From Sphaerospermopsis sp. SIO1G1 (GTDB lineage: Bacteria > Cyanobacteriota > Cyanobacteriia > Cyanobacteriales > Nostocaceae): a stretch of 64,000 nt of DNA. The position numbers were made by a program, and so were the translations under genes. The stretch lies in assembly GCA_010672785.1 (NCBI GenBank), contig JAAHFX010000014.1, positions 196,740-260,739 of the forward strand, read 5' to 3'. The notes under the pieces were generated by a model that worked only from the letters and a program-made list of their open reading frames with translations, was not told where the DNA came from and did no database searches. Position 1 is the first letter of the stretch. Each line of letters begins with the position of its first letter. Shown in pieces: positions 1 to 8,835 of this stretch.

Positions 1-1
1 A

Positions 2-190
2 TCAGAGAACCGTGATCGCATTTTTGAAAATCATTACCGTTTAGAACGGGATGAAAGTAAAGATGGTTATGGAATAGGTCTTTCTCTGTGTCAACGTATA
101 ATCAGAGCGCATTATGGTCAAATTTGGGTAGACTCCAACCCCAGCGGTGGTTCATGGTTTCATTTCACATTACCCGTTTATCCATTTTAA
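2..190 (+). CDS. Sensor histidine kinase, C-terminal fragment (cut by window edge)
   Basis: The reading frame is open from the first base and ends at TAA 188-190. The 62 visible residues are the end of a HATPase_c domain: the G2-box GYGIGLSLC is followed by a helix and the closing strands of the ATP-binding fold (IWVDSNPSGGSWFHFTLPV). This is the catalytic part that phosphorylates the dimerisation-domain histidine. Sensor domains and any partner regulator lie outside the window, so the signal is unknown. The family call is firm; the subfamily is not. Confidence 0.85.
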   Translation, partial: SENRDRIFENHYRLERDESKDGYGIGLSLCQRIIRAHYGQIWVDSNPSGGSWFHFTLPVYPF

Positions 191-257
191 ATAGCACTCA
201 TGTGTTAGCAAATATTGCTGATGGTTAGCAAAATAAAATAATTTTAAATTTCATAAA

Positions 258-518
258 ATGCCACATTCATTAATGTATGAAGAAGATAACTTTGTAGTTT
301 TAGAAACCAATCAACCAGAACAGTTTCTCACCGCAGCAGAGTTATTAGAAAAATTGGTAAAAACCTTAGCAGGAATTCCCTTTGATGATTTACCACAAGA
401 TATTAAAAAATTTGCTTCCGTCACAGAACAAGCGCAACATTTAATTGATACTGGTTGTGAATTAGATATGGGGCCAGGGAAATATTTACATTGGTATGCA
501 GTCAGATTAGAAAGATGA
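258..518 (+). CDS. CRR7-like small protein (NDH-1-associated family)
   Basis: An 86-residue soluble protein without a signal peptide or membrane segment. The N-terminal part (NFVVLETNQPEQFLTAAELL) and the C-terminal LDMGPGKYLHWYAVRLE block resemble the cyanobacterial and chloroplast CHLORORESPIRATORY REDUCTION 7 family, as I remember it. The plant member is needed for chloroplast NDH complex activity; the role in cyanobacteria is an inference. The length fits the family. It follows the kinase fragment by 67 bp and is followed by a short heptamer-repeat array. The assignment is from pattern memory and would be settled by a profile search. Confidence 0.6.
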   Translation: MPHSLMYEEDNFVVLETNQPEQFLTAAELLEKLVKTLAGIPFDDLPQDIKKFASVTEQAQHLIDTGCELDMGPGKYLHWYAVRLER

Positions 519-578
519 AGCGATAGGAGTCAAGAGTCAAACGGTATAAGGGAAGTGAAAGAGAAGGAAAAGCATTTG

Positions 579-603
579 ACTGATAACTGATAACTGATAA
601 CTG
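579..603. repeat. Short heptamer tandem repeat (TGATAAC)
   Basis: Several copies of a TGATAAC unit lie between two convergent genes. It is the same heptamer family as the longer arrays at 6.2, 21.5, 24.1 and 26.3 kb. Confidence 0.85.
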
Positions 604-631
604 AAATTGACCTATTTCTTGTGAAAGCTGA

Positions 632-1183
632 CTACTGTTGGTTAGTAGTAATTAACTCTACTTCAATTCTATCTTCATCCGGTTGTGTAATTTTTACTTC
701 TACATTAGGAGCAAAGAACTTTGTCATTTTTTCCTGCTTTTCTAACCATTGATCTAAAGGTATGAAAGGTGAGTCAAATTCCAAAGTTAAAGAATAAGCA
801 CCATTTACTTCTGCTTCTCTTAAACCAGTTACAACTGGTCTTTCATCATCATCAGGACTTAAGCCTAAGTATTCTAAAGCACTGTCTAAGTGCGCTTCTT
901 GTCCGTAACAAAATCTAGTGATGTCCTTACGGATTTTATTTTGAGTGACTGTTGCTTGCTCTTTTCTCATTTGTAACACTGAAGGTGTAGTCTCTTGACT
1001 AAAGGGTATGGGTTTGAGTTCATTCGCTTTCAGTGCTAAACCACCCAATAACAGAGGAAAGCCATAAAAAAACCCGACTAAATTGAGAGTAGCATTATCC
1101 GCAGCATAGGCCACAAAACCAATGATAGTTAATATACTACCTACAGTTATACCTAGTGTTCCCAAAGAAATTTTTCCTAGCAT
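632..1183 (-). CDS. DUF2854 family membrane protein
   Basis: 183 residues. Two hydrophobic segments near the N-terminus (about residues 6-29 and 32-50) anchor the protein, and a roughly 110-residue soluble domain follows that contains YGQEAHLDSALEYLGLSPDD and ends in a beta-rich stretch. This layout and length match DUF2854, a family of cyanobacteria and plants with no established biochemical function. It is transcribed convergently with the CRR7-like gene. No cofactor or catalytic motif is visible. The family call is fairly sure; function is unknown. Confidence 0.7.
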   Translation of the reverse strand: MLGKISLGTLGITVGSILTIIGFVAYAADNATLNLVGFFYGFPLLLGGLALKANELKPIPFSQETTPSVLQMRKEQATVTQNKIRKDITRFCYGQEAHLDSALEYLGLSPDDDERPVVTGLREAEVNGAYSLTLEFDSPFIPLDQWLEKQEKMTKFFAPNVEVKITQPDEDRIEVELITTNQQ

Positions 1184-1340
1184 GATTGAAATTATTTATC
1201 ATTTCTTAACATCTTAGTTTGATTATTATCTTTTTATGAACGAATTTATGGTAAAACACAAAACATTTGTTCTAAAAGATTAGCCTTGCGTCAATTTTGG
1301 GTTAAGTTTAGTTAAGAAAGAGAAATATAGGAATAAAACA

Positions 1341-1523
1341 ATGGATATTCAAACAATCAAAGAAAGAATAGCCACAGTTCAAAGCAAACGTGAGTATCTA
1401 CTGAGTTTATTGGAAAAACCAAATTTAGGAACTTTGAGAGTAGATGTTAATCAAGCATTGGAAGAACTAGATGATTTGATTGATGAATTTAGACAAACCA
1501 TGCCTGAAGAAGGAACAAACTAA
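1341..1523 (+). CDS. Small conserved-looking hypothetical protein
   Basis: 60 residues, strongly helical and acidic: an N-terminal helix (DIQTIKERIATVQSKREYLL) and a C-terminal helix rich in Leu, Asp and Glu (ALEELDDLIDEFRQT), likely a helical hairpin or coiled coil. No signal peptide. It faces the response regulator gene convergently. Coding potential is supported by the amphipathic pattern and an isolated ATG after an AT-rich leader. I do not recognise a named family. Confidence 0.55.
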   Translation: MDIQTIKERIATVQSKREYLLSLLEKPNLGTLRVDVNQALEELDDLIDEFRQTMPEEGTN

Positions 1524-1553
1524 AATAGAGAAACTAAGTTGATTCATTAAGTC

Positions 1554-1979
1554 CTAACTACCTGAACTCATACACTTTACACGCTCACCCAATCTTCTGA
1601 CGACCTGAACAAGTTCGCTGGTGGGCGTATTTTTTCTGCAAACCCCATCAAAAGTAGACATGGCCTTTGTTTGTTGTAAATCTAAGTCTTCTAAAGAAGA
1701 GAAAGCAAGAATTTGAGTTTTAGGAAATATAGATTTGATATAACTAGAAGCAAGCCAACCATCCATCACTGGCATTTGTAGATCCAGAACAACGACATCA
1801 GGTTGGCAGCTTTTGACAATCTCTATGGCTTGCTGACCATTACTAGCTAAACCTACTACTTCCATATTCTCTTGACAAGAAAATGTAAATTTTAGAGTTA
1901 AGAGAGTTAGTTCGTGATCATCAACCAACAAGACTTTTAAAGAAGAGGAATCACAAGATAACATTAATACTTCCAGCAA
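1554..1979 (-). CDS. Single-domain response regulator (receiver only)
   Basis: The 141-residue ORF holds one complete CheY-like receiver and no output domain. The acidic pair appears in LLVDDHEL, the phospho-acceptor Asp in VVVLDLQMPVMDGW, the conserved Ser in ILAFSS, and the Lys in CRKNTP. Met at residue 6 (MLSCDSS) is an alternative start and may be the real one. Proteins of this type act by protein contact or as phosphorelay intermediates. No kinase gene is directly adjacent, so the partner is unknown. Confidence 0.85.
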   Translation of the reverse strand: MLEVLMLSCDSSSLKVLLVDDHELTLLTLKFTFSCQENMEVVGLASNGQQAIEIVKSCQPDVVVLDLQMPVMDGWLASSYIKSIFPKTQILAFSSLEDLDLQQTKAMSTFDGVCRKNTPTSELVQVVRRLGERVKCMSSGS

Positions 1980-2113
1980 AGAAAATGATATACAGCTATC
2001 TTAGTGTATGAGAGTAGGTACAAGTATTGAATCTATCTTTTGGAATAATTGGTAATGGGTAATTGGTACAAATATTTTCTTCTTCATTACTCTATCACCC
2101 ATCTGACCTAAAC

Positions 2114-4279
2114 TTAAGTCATACTGCTAGATGGCAAAGCCATAGACATGAAGGTTTTTTGGGAATTGGCCTCTGGACAGTCATCACCAGGCCTTCTTTG
2201 AATATAGCTACCATCGGACTGTAAATCCCAAGCATGACGGTTATCAGCTAACATAATTCCGAGAATTTCCTGTAAGTCCTTAGCAATATCTGGATCTTTA
2301 ATGGGGGTAATCACTTCTACTCGTCTGTCTAGGTTGCGACGCATCCAGTCAGCACTACCAATAAAAATTTCCTCTTGGCTATTGTTGTAGAAATAGAAAA
2401 TGCGGGAATGCTCTAAAAATTTACCGACAATGCTCATAACACGGATATTTTCGCTAATATCTTTGATTCCGGGACGTAAACAACAGATACCACGGATGAT
2501 CAGGTCAATTTGTACACCAGCAATGGAAGCTTTGTATAAAGCAATAATAATTTCTGGATCAACTAAGGAATTCATTTTGGCAACAATGCGACCAGAAAAA
2601 CCATTTTGAACGTTTTCGACTTCTCTGTTAATGAGTTCTAAAAAGCGATCGCGCATATTTACAGGAGCGACTAAGATTTCTCGATAGGTTTTTTGCCGAG
2701 AGTATCCAGTTAAAAAATTAAAGACATCAGTTAAATCTGCTCCTAACTCTTCCCGACAACTTAATAGCCCTAAATCTGTGTATAATCTGGCTGTTTTTGG
2801 ATTATAGTTACCAGTACCAATGTGAACGTAACGACGGATGCTGTCTTTTTCTCGACGGACAACTAAAACTATTTTGCTGTGGGTTTTTAAACCTACTAAA
2901 CCATAAACGACGTGGACACCAACTTTTTCTAACCTCCTAGCCCAGTAGATATTGTTTTCTTCATCGAAACGCGCTTTCAATTCTACCAAGACAGAAACCT
3001 GTTTACCATTTTCTGCGGCCACTATCAAAGCATTAACTATAGGTGAATCACCGGAAGTCCGGTACAGAGTCATTTTGATTGCTAAAACGTTAGGATCCCA
3101 GGCTGCATTAGTGATAAATTTTTCTACTGTGCCAGTAAATGATTGGTAGGGATGATGTACTAGTAAATCTTTTTCACGAATCACTGAAAAGAAGTCTTTT
3201 CCCTCTTCTATTTCGATGATATTTGGATCTATGTTTGGTTCTCGCAAACGTTGCACACGAGAGGGTACTATAGATTGACGTGGTGCATCTTTCAATTCTG
3301 GGAGTGGTAGGGAGAGGAAATACATTAGATCCCTGAGTCCTAAGAGATCATCTACTTGGTAAATATCTTTTTCTGTTAGTTGTAAGTCTTGTAATAACCG
3401 AGAACGCAATATTTCTGGAGTTTGGGATTGAATTTCTAACCTGACTGGAGTTCCACCCATACGCCGCTTTCGCAGTTCTTGTTCTATAGCTAGTAATAAG
3501 TCGTCTGCTTCGTCTTCTTCCAGTTCTAAGTCAGCATCGCGGGTGATACGGAAAGGATGACATTCAATGATGTTCATACCGGGAAATAGGTATTCTAGGT
3601 TATGGGCGATCGCCTGTTCTAGAGGTACACCTTTCCAATGCACAACTTTGCCGTTGTCTTCATTTTTTAATTCTGGTGGTAGAGGTATAAATCTTGGTAA
3701 AACTTTAGGAACTTTGACTCTGGCAAAAAATTCTTCCTCTGTTTCTGGATTTTTCACTACTACAGCTAAATTTAAGCTGAGATTGGAAATGTAAGGAAAG
3801 GGATGACTAGGATCAACTGCTAAGGGAGTGAGAACTGGGAAAATATGTTCTTTGAAATATTTATCTACGTAGTTACGTTGGTTAATATCCAACTCTATGT
3901 AATCAAGAATATAAATTCCATTGCTAACTAACAAGGGTTGTAAAGTTTTCTGGAACTGTTCATTGTGCTTTGCTACTAAAGGACTCAAATGTGTTCTAAT
4001 CTCATCTAGTTGTTGTTGTGGTGTACGACCATCAGGAGTTAGTAAATTAACTTTTGCCTCTACTTGCTGTTTTAAAGCAGCAACACGCACCATAAAAAAT
4101 TCATCTAAATTAGAACTAAAAATAGCCAAAAATTTCAGGCGTTCTAATAATGGTGTTCGTTCATCACAGGCCTCATGTAGGACTCTGTTATTAAACTCTA
4201 ACCAACTTAATTCTCGGTTAATGTATAGTTTTGAATTGTTAAGATTAATGTTTGGTGTACTTTTTTTAGATTTTGGCAT
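2114..4279 (-). CDS. ppk1: Polyphosphate kinase 1
   Basis: 721 residues, full length for PPK1, which reversibly polymerises the gamma-phosphate of ATP into polyphosphate. The N-terminal domain starts with YINRELSWLEFNNRVLHEA, the canonical PPK1 opening. The two phospholipase-D-like C-terminal domains are present, with the catalytic-His segment VHIGTGNYNPKTARLYTDLG and the later FIGSADWMRRNLDRRVEV block. It is transcribed alone, with a 134-bp gap to the response regulator and a decayed repeat element upstream. Cytoplasmic; role in phosphate storage and stress. No sign of damage. Confidence 0.97.
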   Translation of the reverse strand: MPKSKKSTPNINLNNSKLYINRELSWLEFNNRVLHEACDERTPLLERLKFLAIFSSNLDEFFMVRVAALKQQVEAKVNLLTPDGRTPQQQLDEIRTHLSPLVAKHNEQFQKTLQPLLVSNGIYILDYIELDINQRNYVDKYFKEHIFPVLTPLAVDPSHPFPYISNLSLNLAVVVKNPETEEEFFARVKVPKVLPRFIPLPPELKNEDNGKVVHWKGVPLEQAIAHNLEYLFPGMNIIECHPFRITRDADLELEEDEADDLLLAIEQELRKRRMGGTPVRLEIQSQTPEILRSRLLQDLQLTEKDIYQVDDLLGLRDLMYFLSLPLPELKDAPRQSIVPSRVQRLREPNIDPNIIEIEEGKDFFSVIREKDLLVHHPYQSFTGTVEKFITNAAWDPNVLAIKMTLYRTSGDSPIVNALIVAAENGKQVSVLVELKARFDEENNIYWARRLEKVGVHVVYGLVGLKTHSKIVLVVRREKDSIRRYVHIGTGNYNPKTARLYTDLGLLSCREELGADLTDVFNFLTGYSRQKTYREILVAPVNMRDRFLELINREVENVQNGFSGRIVAKMNSLVDPEIIIALYKASIAGVQIDLIIRGICCLRPGIKDISENIRVMSIVGKFLEHSRIFYFYNNSQEEIFIGSADWMRRNLDRRVEVITPIKDPDIAKDLQEILGIMLADNRHAWDLQSDGSYIQRRPGDDCPEANSQKTFMSMALPSSSMT

Positions 4280-4325
4280 GGTTCTTTAAAAGCTAGTAGA
4301 TGTCATCCTGTTGCAGATTTTAGAT

Positions 4326-4800
4326 TAGGGCTTGCTGAATAAATGTAAAATCTTTATGGGTAGGGTTTGCAGCAAAAAGTGATCTGTGGAGACTAGGGAA
4401 CTCATAACAGGGAACAGGGAACAGTTTCAGACATCCTCTCAGGAAATAATTTTTACCACAAGTGCAAAGTTTTCAACTGCTGATCCTCAGATATCTTGCA
4501 CTTTTTGAGTTTAAAATCGCCTAAAATCCTATACCCATAAAGGTTTTAGATTTATATGCCTGACAGCACGCTACGCGGACAGCAAACCCTAGGTAAAGGG
4601 TATTAGCTATTTTAGCTTTTGAAAAGTACAAGCTTTTATAAGGTAGGAACTCAAAAACCTTGCATTTAGGGAACTCCAAGAAATAAATTATCCAAATCTC
4701 TGTTATCAAAACGACTCCTTGTCACCCTGCACCCTACACCCTGCACCCTACACCCTGTTCCCTATTCCCTTGTCTTCACAGATAACTTTTTGCTGCATCT
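4326..4800. mobile_element. Decayed inverted-repeat element(s) between ppk1 and a kinase gene
   Basis: This 560-bp gene-free gap holds imperfect inverted repeats. GCAGCAAAAAGTGATCTGTG at 4369-4388 is mirrored by CACAGATAACTTTTTGCTGC at 4777-4796. AAAATCTTTATGGGTA (4347-4363) is mirrored near 4532-4547, and TAGGGTTTGC is mirrored near 4582-4593. A GGGCTTGCTGAATAA motif at 4328 resembles an insertion-sequence end. A run of CACCCTGCACCCTA units lies at 4727-4770. No transposase remains, so this is probably a stack of old non-autonomous insertions. Confidence 0.5.
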
Positions 4801-4851
4801 CCTATACAAGTATTTAAAATCCTGGGAATTTGCTAATTTTCACAGAAAAAT

Positions 4852-6225
4852 ATGTTTCAAGTCACCCGTCGTCGTCTTGCACTTTGGTACACTACTATTA
4901 CTGCTATTTTACTACTCTTATTTGCCACAGGAGTATATTTATATGTTCGCAGTACCCTGGTAGAAAGAATTGACGACACCTTAAATCATGTAGTAGAAGT
5001 TGTGGAAAGATCCTTAGTGATCGAACCTGTGAACCTGCAAACTAATCAGCAGCGAGTCAACATAGAAGCAAGTTTTCGGAACAATGCAGATAACGGAGAA
5101 GATGACCGGATTGACCTAGAATGGTTTAGTCCCACTGGTGAATTAAAATGGTCAACCTTTTCTGAACCTTTAAATATTCCTATTCATCGCAATACAGGTG
5201 AAACTGTACACATAGTTGGAATAGGAGGATGGGGAAATTCAGAAATGTTATTACGACAAGTCACCCATCGAGTAGAAATGGGAAGACAAGTCTTAGGGTA
5301 TCTGCGTGTTAGTCATCCGTGGTTTGAAGTCACAAAACCCAGTCGTCAATTAATTTTTGACTTAGCCCTGGGTACAAGTTTGATGGTATTATCCGTAGCT
5401 GCAAGCGGTTGGTTTCTATCTGGGAAAGCGATGGAACCGGTGGGAGAGTCTTATCAACGTCTGAAACAATTTACTGCGGATGCTTCCCATGAATTGAGAA
5501 GTCCGATAGCTTTAATCCAAACTAATGTCCAAGTAGCACTGGCCGATATAGAATCAGAAATGAGTAGTGTAGCTGATTATCGTCAACAATTGCAGTTGAT
5601 AGAAAAATTAACTCAGCGTTTGGGTAGATTGGTAAATGACTTATTATTTTTGGCCAGACAAGACAGTGGTATTACTCAAGATGTTTTTTCTCCTTGTCCT
5701 TTAGATGCTTTATTAATAGAAGTAATAGAAGAACAACAGGTATTGACCCAAGAAAAAGAAATTAACTTGACTCTAAATTTAGTTAATCCCCCTTTAGAAT
5801 TAGAGCCAAATTTACAAGAAAGTTGGCTAACTGTGATGGGAAATTGGGATGAATTAGTGAGATTATTTACAAACCTAATCGGTAACGCCATACAATATAC
5901 ACCAGATCAAGGCAATGTAGAGGTTGAATTACAGCGTCTATCAGGAGTTCGTTACAGTGTTCCTTATTTGCAGATGAGAATTAGTGATACAGGAGTTGGT
6001 ATTCCTGAGCAATTTTTACCTCGATTATTTGACCGATTTTACCGTATAGATCCAGCCCGTAGCCATCAGAGTCGAGAAACCAAGAAAAAGTCCACTGGTT
6101 CAGGTTTAGGCTTGGCGATCGCCCGGGCGATTGTAGAACATCATCAAGGTCAAATTCAAGTTGAGAGTATTGTTGATCAAGGTACTACTTTTACCGTGAT
6201 TTTACCAGTGATTGGTGAACAGTGA
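4852..6225 (+). CDS. Membrane sensor histidine kinase
   Basis: 457 residues. TM1 lies at about residues 12-32, a periplasmic or lumenal sensor loop at about 33-165, and TM2 at about 168-190. HisKA follows, with the phospho-acceptor His213 in FTADASHELRSPIALIQ, and then HATPase_c with the N-box NLIGNAIQYTP, the G1 DTGVGIPEQFLPRLFDRF and the G2 GSGLGLAIARAI. The loop is acidic and has no recognisable fold, so the stimulus is unknown. No response regulator gene is adjacent. The 3' end runs straight into a heptamer repeat array. Confidence 0.93.
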   Translation: MFQVTRRRLALWYTTITAILLLLFATGVYLYVRSTLVERIDDTLNHVVEVVERSLVIEPVNLQTNQQRVNIEASFRNNADNGEDDRIDLEWFSPTGELKWSTFSEPLNIPIHRNTGETVHIVGIGGWGNSEMLLRQVTHRVEMGRQVLGYLRVSHPWFEVTKPSRQLIFDLALGTSLMVLSVAASGWFLSGKAMEPVGESYQRLKQFTADASHELRSPIALIQTNVQVALADIESEMSSVADYRQQLQLIEKLTQRLGRLVNDLLFLARQDSGITQDVFSPCPLDALLIEVIEEQQVLTQEKEINLTLNLVNPPLELEPNLQESWLTVMGNWDELVRLFTNLIGNAIQYTPDQGNVEVELQRLSGVRYSVPYLQMRISDTGVGIPEQFLPRLFDRFYRIDPARSHQSRETKKKSTGSGLGLAIARAIVEHHQGQIQVESIVDQGTTFTVILPVIGEQ

Positions 6226-6414
6226 ACAGTGAACAGTAAACAGTGGAAACTGACAACTGATAACTGACAACTGGTAACTGATAACTGGTAACTGACAACT
6301 GATAACTGATAACTGATAACTGATAACTGATAACTGACAACTGGTAACTGATAACTGATAACTGATAACTGACAACTGGTAACTGACAACTGGTAACTGA
6401 TAACTGACAACTGA
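6217..6414. repeat. Heptamer tandem array (GAACAGT, then TGATAAC/TGACAAC/TGGTAAC variants)
   Basis: About 200 bp of 7-bp units start at the stop codon of the kinase gene: first four GAACAGT-like copies, then about 24 copies of TG(A/G)(T/C)AAC variants. It is the STRR type of short tandem repeat common in Nostocales. The period of 7 keeps all frames open and creates false Gln-Leu-Ser-rich ORFs. Confidence 0.95.
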
Positions 6415-6429
6415 TTCACCAAACACCCA

Positions 6430-8691
6430 CTAAAGATTATCCTCTGTAGAAACAGAAGATTCTTCCCTAATTTTTACGGGGGTAGAAGATTCTTCCCTAA
6501 TTTTTACGGGGTTAGAAGTTTCTTCTCTAATTTCTATGGGGCTAGAAGATTCTTGCCTGATTTGTATGGGGGTAAAGGATGGAGTGGGTAGTAGTAAGTC
6601 AGGGATTGGCGTTGGAGTTGGCGTTGGAGTTGGCGTTGGAGTCGGAGTTGGTGTATATCTGACTGGAGGTGGTGCGGGAGGCATTAAAAATCTTTTCCAC
6701 GTTCTAATTTGTTCTTGAGCTTCTCTATAGGTAGAACTACTACGGGGGACTAATCTAGCTGTTCTAATGCCTTTAGAAATATTAGATTGACTCTGTGAAC
6801 GTGCTATTCGTAGTATTTGCCGACTCCATTGATCAATAGCTACATTGACATCCATACGCAGGATATTACGCTTAGAGACTCGGTCAGCAATCCGAATTGC
6901 TTGTGCTAAAGCTTCTGGTGTGCCTGTAATAGCAATATCTCTTGCTCTTCTCCAGTTTTCCTTAGAGCGAATTTGTTCTTGCCAATAATCAATATCTGCT
7001 TGTGCTTCATTAGCCAATGATCTGTTAGAGTTGGCTAGTCTTTTAGCTTTGCTAATAGCATTATTAAAATCTCCATTAGCAGCTGTCATTCTAGCTGCAT
7101 CTAAGTAAGGTTGGTCTTGGATACGTTGAATTTGTGCTGTCCAGGATCTAATTTTCTTCTGTGCAGTCTGATATAATGCCCGACCATAGCGAATTTGACT
7201 AGCTTCGGCGATCGCTGATTGTAAAGAAATCATATCTCCTAGCATAGCCATTTGTTCAGCTCGATCTAGGTAGGGTTGATCTTCAATTGATTCCACTTGA
7301 GAGCGCCAGCGTCTCATTTCTTTCTTCGCTTCTCGAGCGCGGGGATTATCATTGGGAATCATTTGGGCCTCGGAAATAGCCGCGTTTAAGTAATTAACTG
7401 TTCCCTGACTAGCTAGGTTTCTAGCTTTGTCTAAGCGATAAGCATCTTCTATTTCTATTTGCCAACTGCTAATGAGTTCTTGAGCTTCGTTGTATATTTC
7501 CCTGGAAGCGTCTATTTGTTGAGCTTGGGAAATAGCCACTTCTAAACCTGTAACTGTACCTACCCAAGCGCTGCGTTTAGCTTCACTTAAAACAATAAAA
7601 TCATCTATTTCTGATTGTAATGATGGAATTGAGGGGATTTGCCTAGCTATCTCTAAAGCTCGATCTGCATCTCGTCTTTCCATTCTCGCTGCTGCTAATG
7701 CCAAGATTTTGCGCCCAAATTCTGGGACTAATTCTTGGGCTTTTAGATACATATAGCTGTCAGACTTAATAGATTTGGCTAATTTGATAGCGTTGAGTAA
7801 ATTCTTAACAGAGCGTCTTCTAGCTAATCTTTCTGCCCGATCCAGTTTATTTCCATCTTCTCTGGAGGTGATGATGATATTATTAAGTTCATCGTATTTT
7901 GTCGTTGACCAATATTTATTATTGACCCGCAACAGTTTAGCTGACATCATAAAGGCAGATTGCCAATGTCGTTCTTGTAGCTCTACTTCGGTTTTTCGAT
8001 AAATTTCCTCTGCTTTTGACCAAGTAGATTGCCATTTACTCACTTGTTCTTCAACAATGCTCCTAACTTCTAAGTCTTCAGGAACTTGTCTAGCTGTGGC
8101 GATCGCTTCTTCTATGTTCCCAGATTGAAAGCTCTTATCAGCTAACTTGAGGATATCTTTTGACCATTCTGCCAAGAAATTATCAATTTCTCCTCTGAGT
8201 GGATGATTTTTGGGTAATTCTTGAACCAGGGCGATCGCTTGTAGTAAATCACTAACATTCTGCTTAGAAGCTGCCAAGGAAGCACAATGTAACCTAACTG
8301 AAGCACTAGCTAAAGGCCAGAATATTTTAGGACAGTTAGGAGCAGATGGTAATTTGAGCAGCATGGACATGGATACAAGTCCAATGCTACTGGGAACGAT
8401 GGTCAACACTATTGACCATAAAACCCAACTTTTCATCCATCGAGGTAGCTTACCAACCATATTGTTGATATTGAATTTAGCCTCTGGGGGATGATCTGTT
8501 GGTAAGGCTTGCGAATTTTTATCTTGTTGTTGAGTCACTGACTTTAATTGATAACCAGTAGCTGGGACACCAGACGATTTAGTTGTCCCGACTTCTGGAG
8601 TTCGGGATACTTGTGTATTTTGATCCGGCTTTCTAGCTCTGGTTGGAGACAAGTTGTTTGAAATATCCCGTTCTGTCATCTCACACACCAA
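6430..8691 (-). CDS. Single-pass membrane protein with long helical repeat domain and Pro-Thr tail
   Basis: 753 residues. A polar, disordered N-terminus (1-80) precedes one membrane segment at about 88-113. From about 140 to 650 come helical repeats of roughly 60-70 residues built on an 'A..A..IP....A...I..W..QI' pattern, TPR-like or coiled. The C-terminus carries a (PT)n run of about 8 Pro-Thr pairs and then four 10-residue repeats of the P(V/I)(K/E)IREESS type, each encoded by a 30-bp DNA repeat (about 6447-6575). Met5 is an equally good start. Function unknown; an envelope scaffold would fit the design, but that is inference. Confidence 0.7.
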   Translation of the reverse strand: MVCEMTERDISNNLSPTRARKPDQNTQVSRTPEVGTTKSSGVPATGYQLKSVTQQQDKNSQALPTDHPPEAKFNINNMVGKLPRWMKSWVLWSIVLTIVPSSIGLVSMSMLLKLPSAPNCPKIFWPLASASVRLHCASLAASKQNVSDLLQAIALVQELPKNHPLRGEIDNFLAEWSKDILKLADKSFQSGNIEEAIATARQVPEDLEVRSIVEEQVSKWQSTWSKAEEIYRKTEVELQERHWQSAFMMSAKLLRVNNKYWSTTKYDELNNIIITSREDGNKLDRAERLARRRSVKNLLNAIKLAKSIKSDSYMYLKAQELVPEFGRKILALAAARMERRDADRALEIARQIPSIPSLQSEIDDFIVLSEAKRSAWVGTVTGLEVAISQAQQIDASREIYNEAQELISSWQIEIEDAYRLDKARNLASQGTVNYLNAAISEAQMIPNDNPRAREAKKEMRRWRSQVESIEDQPYLDRAEQMAMLGDMISLQSAIAEASQIRYGRALYQTAQKKIRSWTAQIQRIQDQPYLDAARMTAANGDFNNAISKAKRLANSNRSLANEAQADIDYWQEQIRSKENWRRARDIAITGTPEALAQAIRIADRVSKRNILRMDVNVAIDQWSRQILRIARSQSQSNISKGIRTARLVPRSSSTYREAQEQIRTWKRFLMPPAPPPVRYTPTPTPTPTPTPTPTPIPDLLLPTPSFTPIQIRQESSSPIEIREETSNPVKIREESSTPVKIREESSVSTEDNL
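6447..6575. repeat. 30-bp in-gene tandem repeat
   Basis: Four copies of a 30-bp unit related to GAAGATTCTTCCCTAATTTT sit at the 3' end of the membrane-protein gene and encode its terminal IREESS repeats. The copies diverge by a few bases each. Confidence 0.85.
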
Positions 8692-8835
8692 AGTAGTTAA
8701 ATAGGAATTTAGTTTAAACTGAGAATTCCATTTTGGCCATACTAACGTGCTTTTTGGTCATTAAAAAGCTATTTTTTTCATAATCTATGCCCACAGATAT
8801 AATTGGCAACTAGGATAATTTGTATGTTTCTATGC

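Noticed and set aside
2400..4289. Several plus-strand ORFs opposite ppk1, and similar antisense ORFs inside hslO, ilvH, infC, ubiD, glnA and others
   Set aside because: All are shadows of well-supported genes on the other strand.
4521..4709. 62-residue minus-strand ORF
   Set aside because: It lies in the decayed inverted-repeat region, has no family features and reads through repeat halves.
6177..6426. Minus-strand ORFs rich in QLSVISY repeats
   Set aside because: They are translations of the 7-bp tandem array; a stop-free heptamer run opens all frames. No start signal or real composition.
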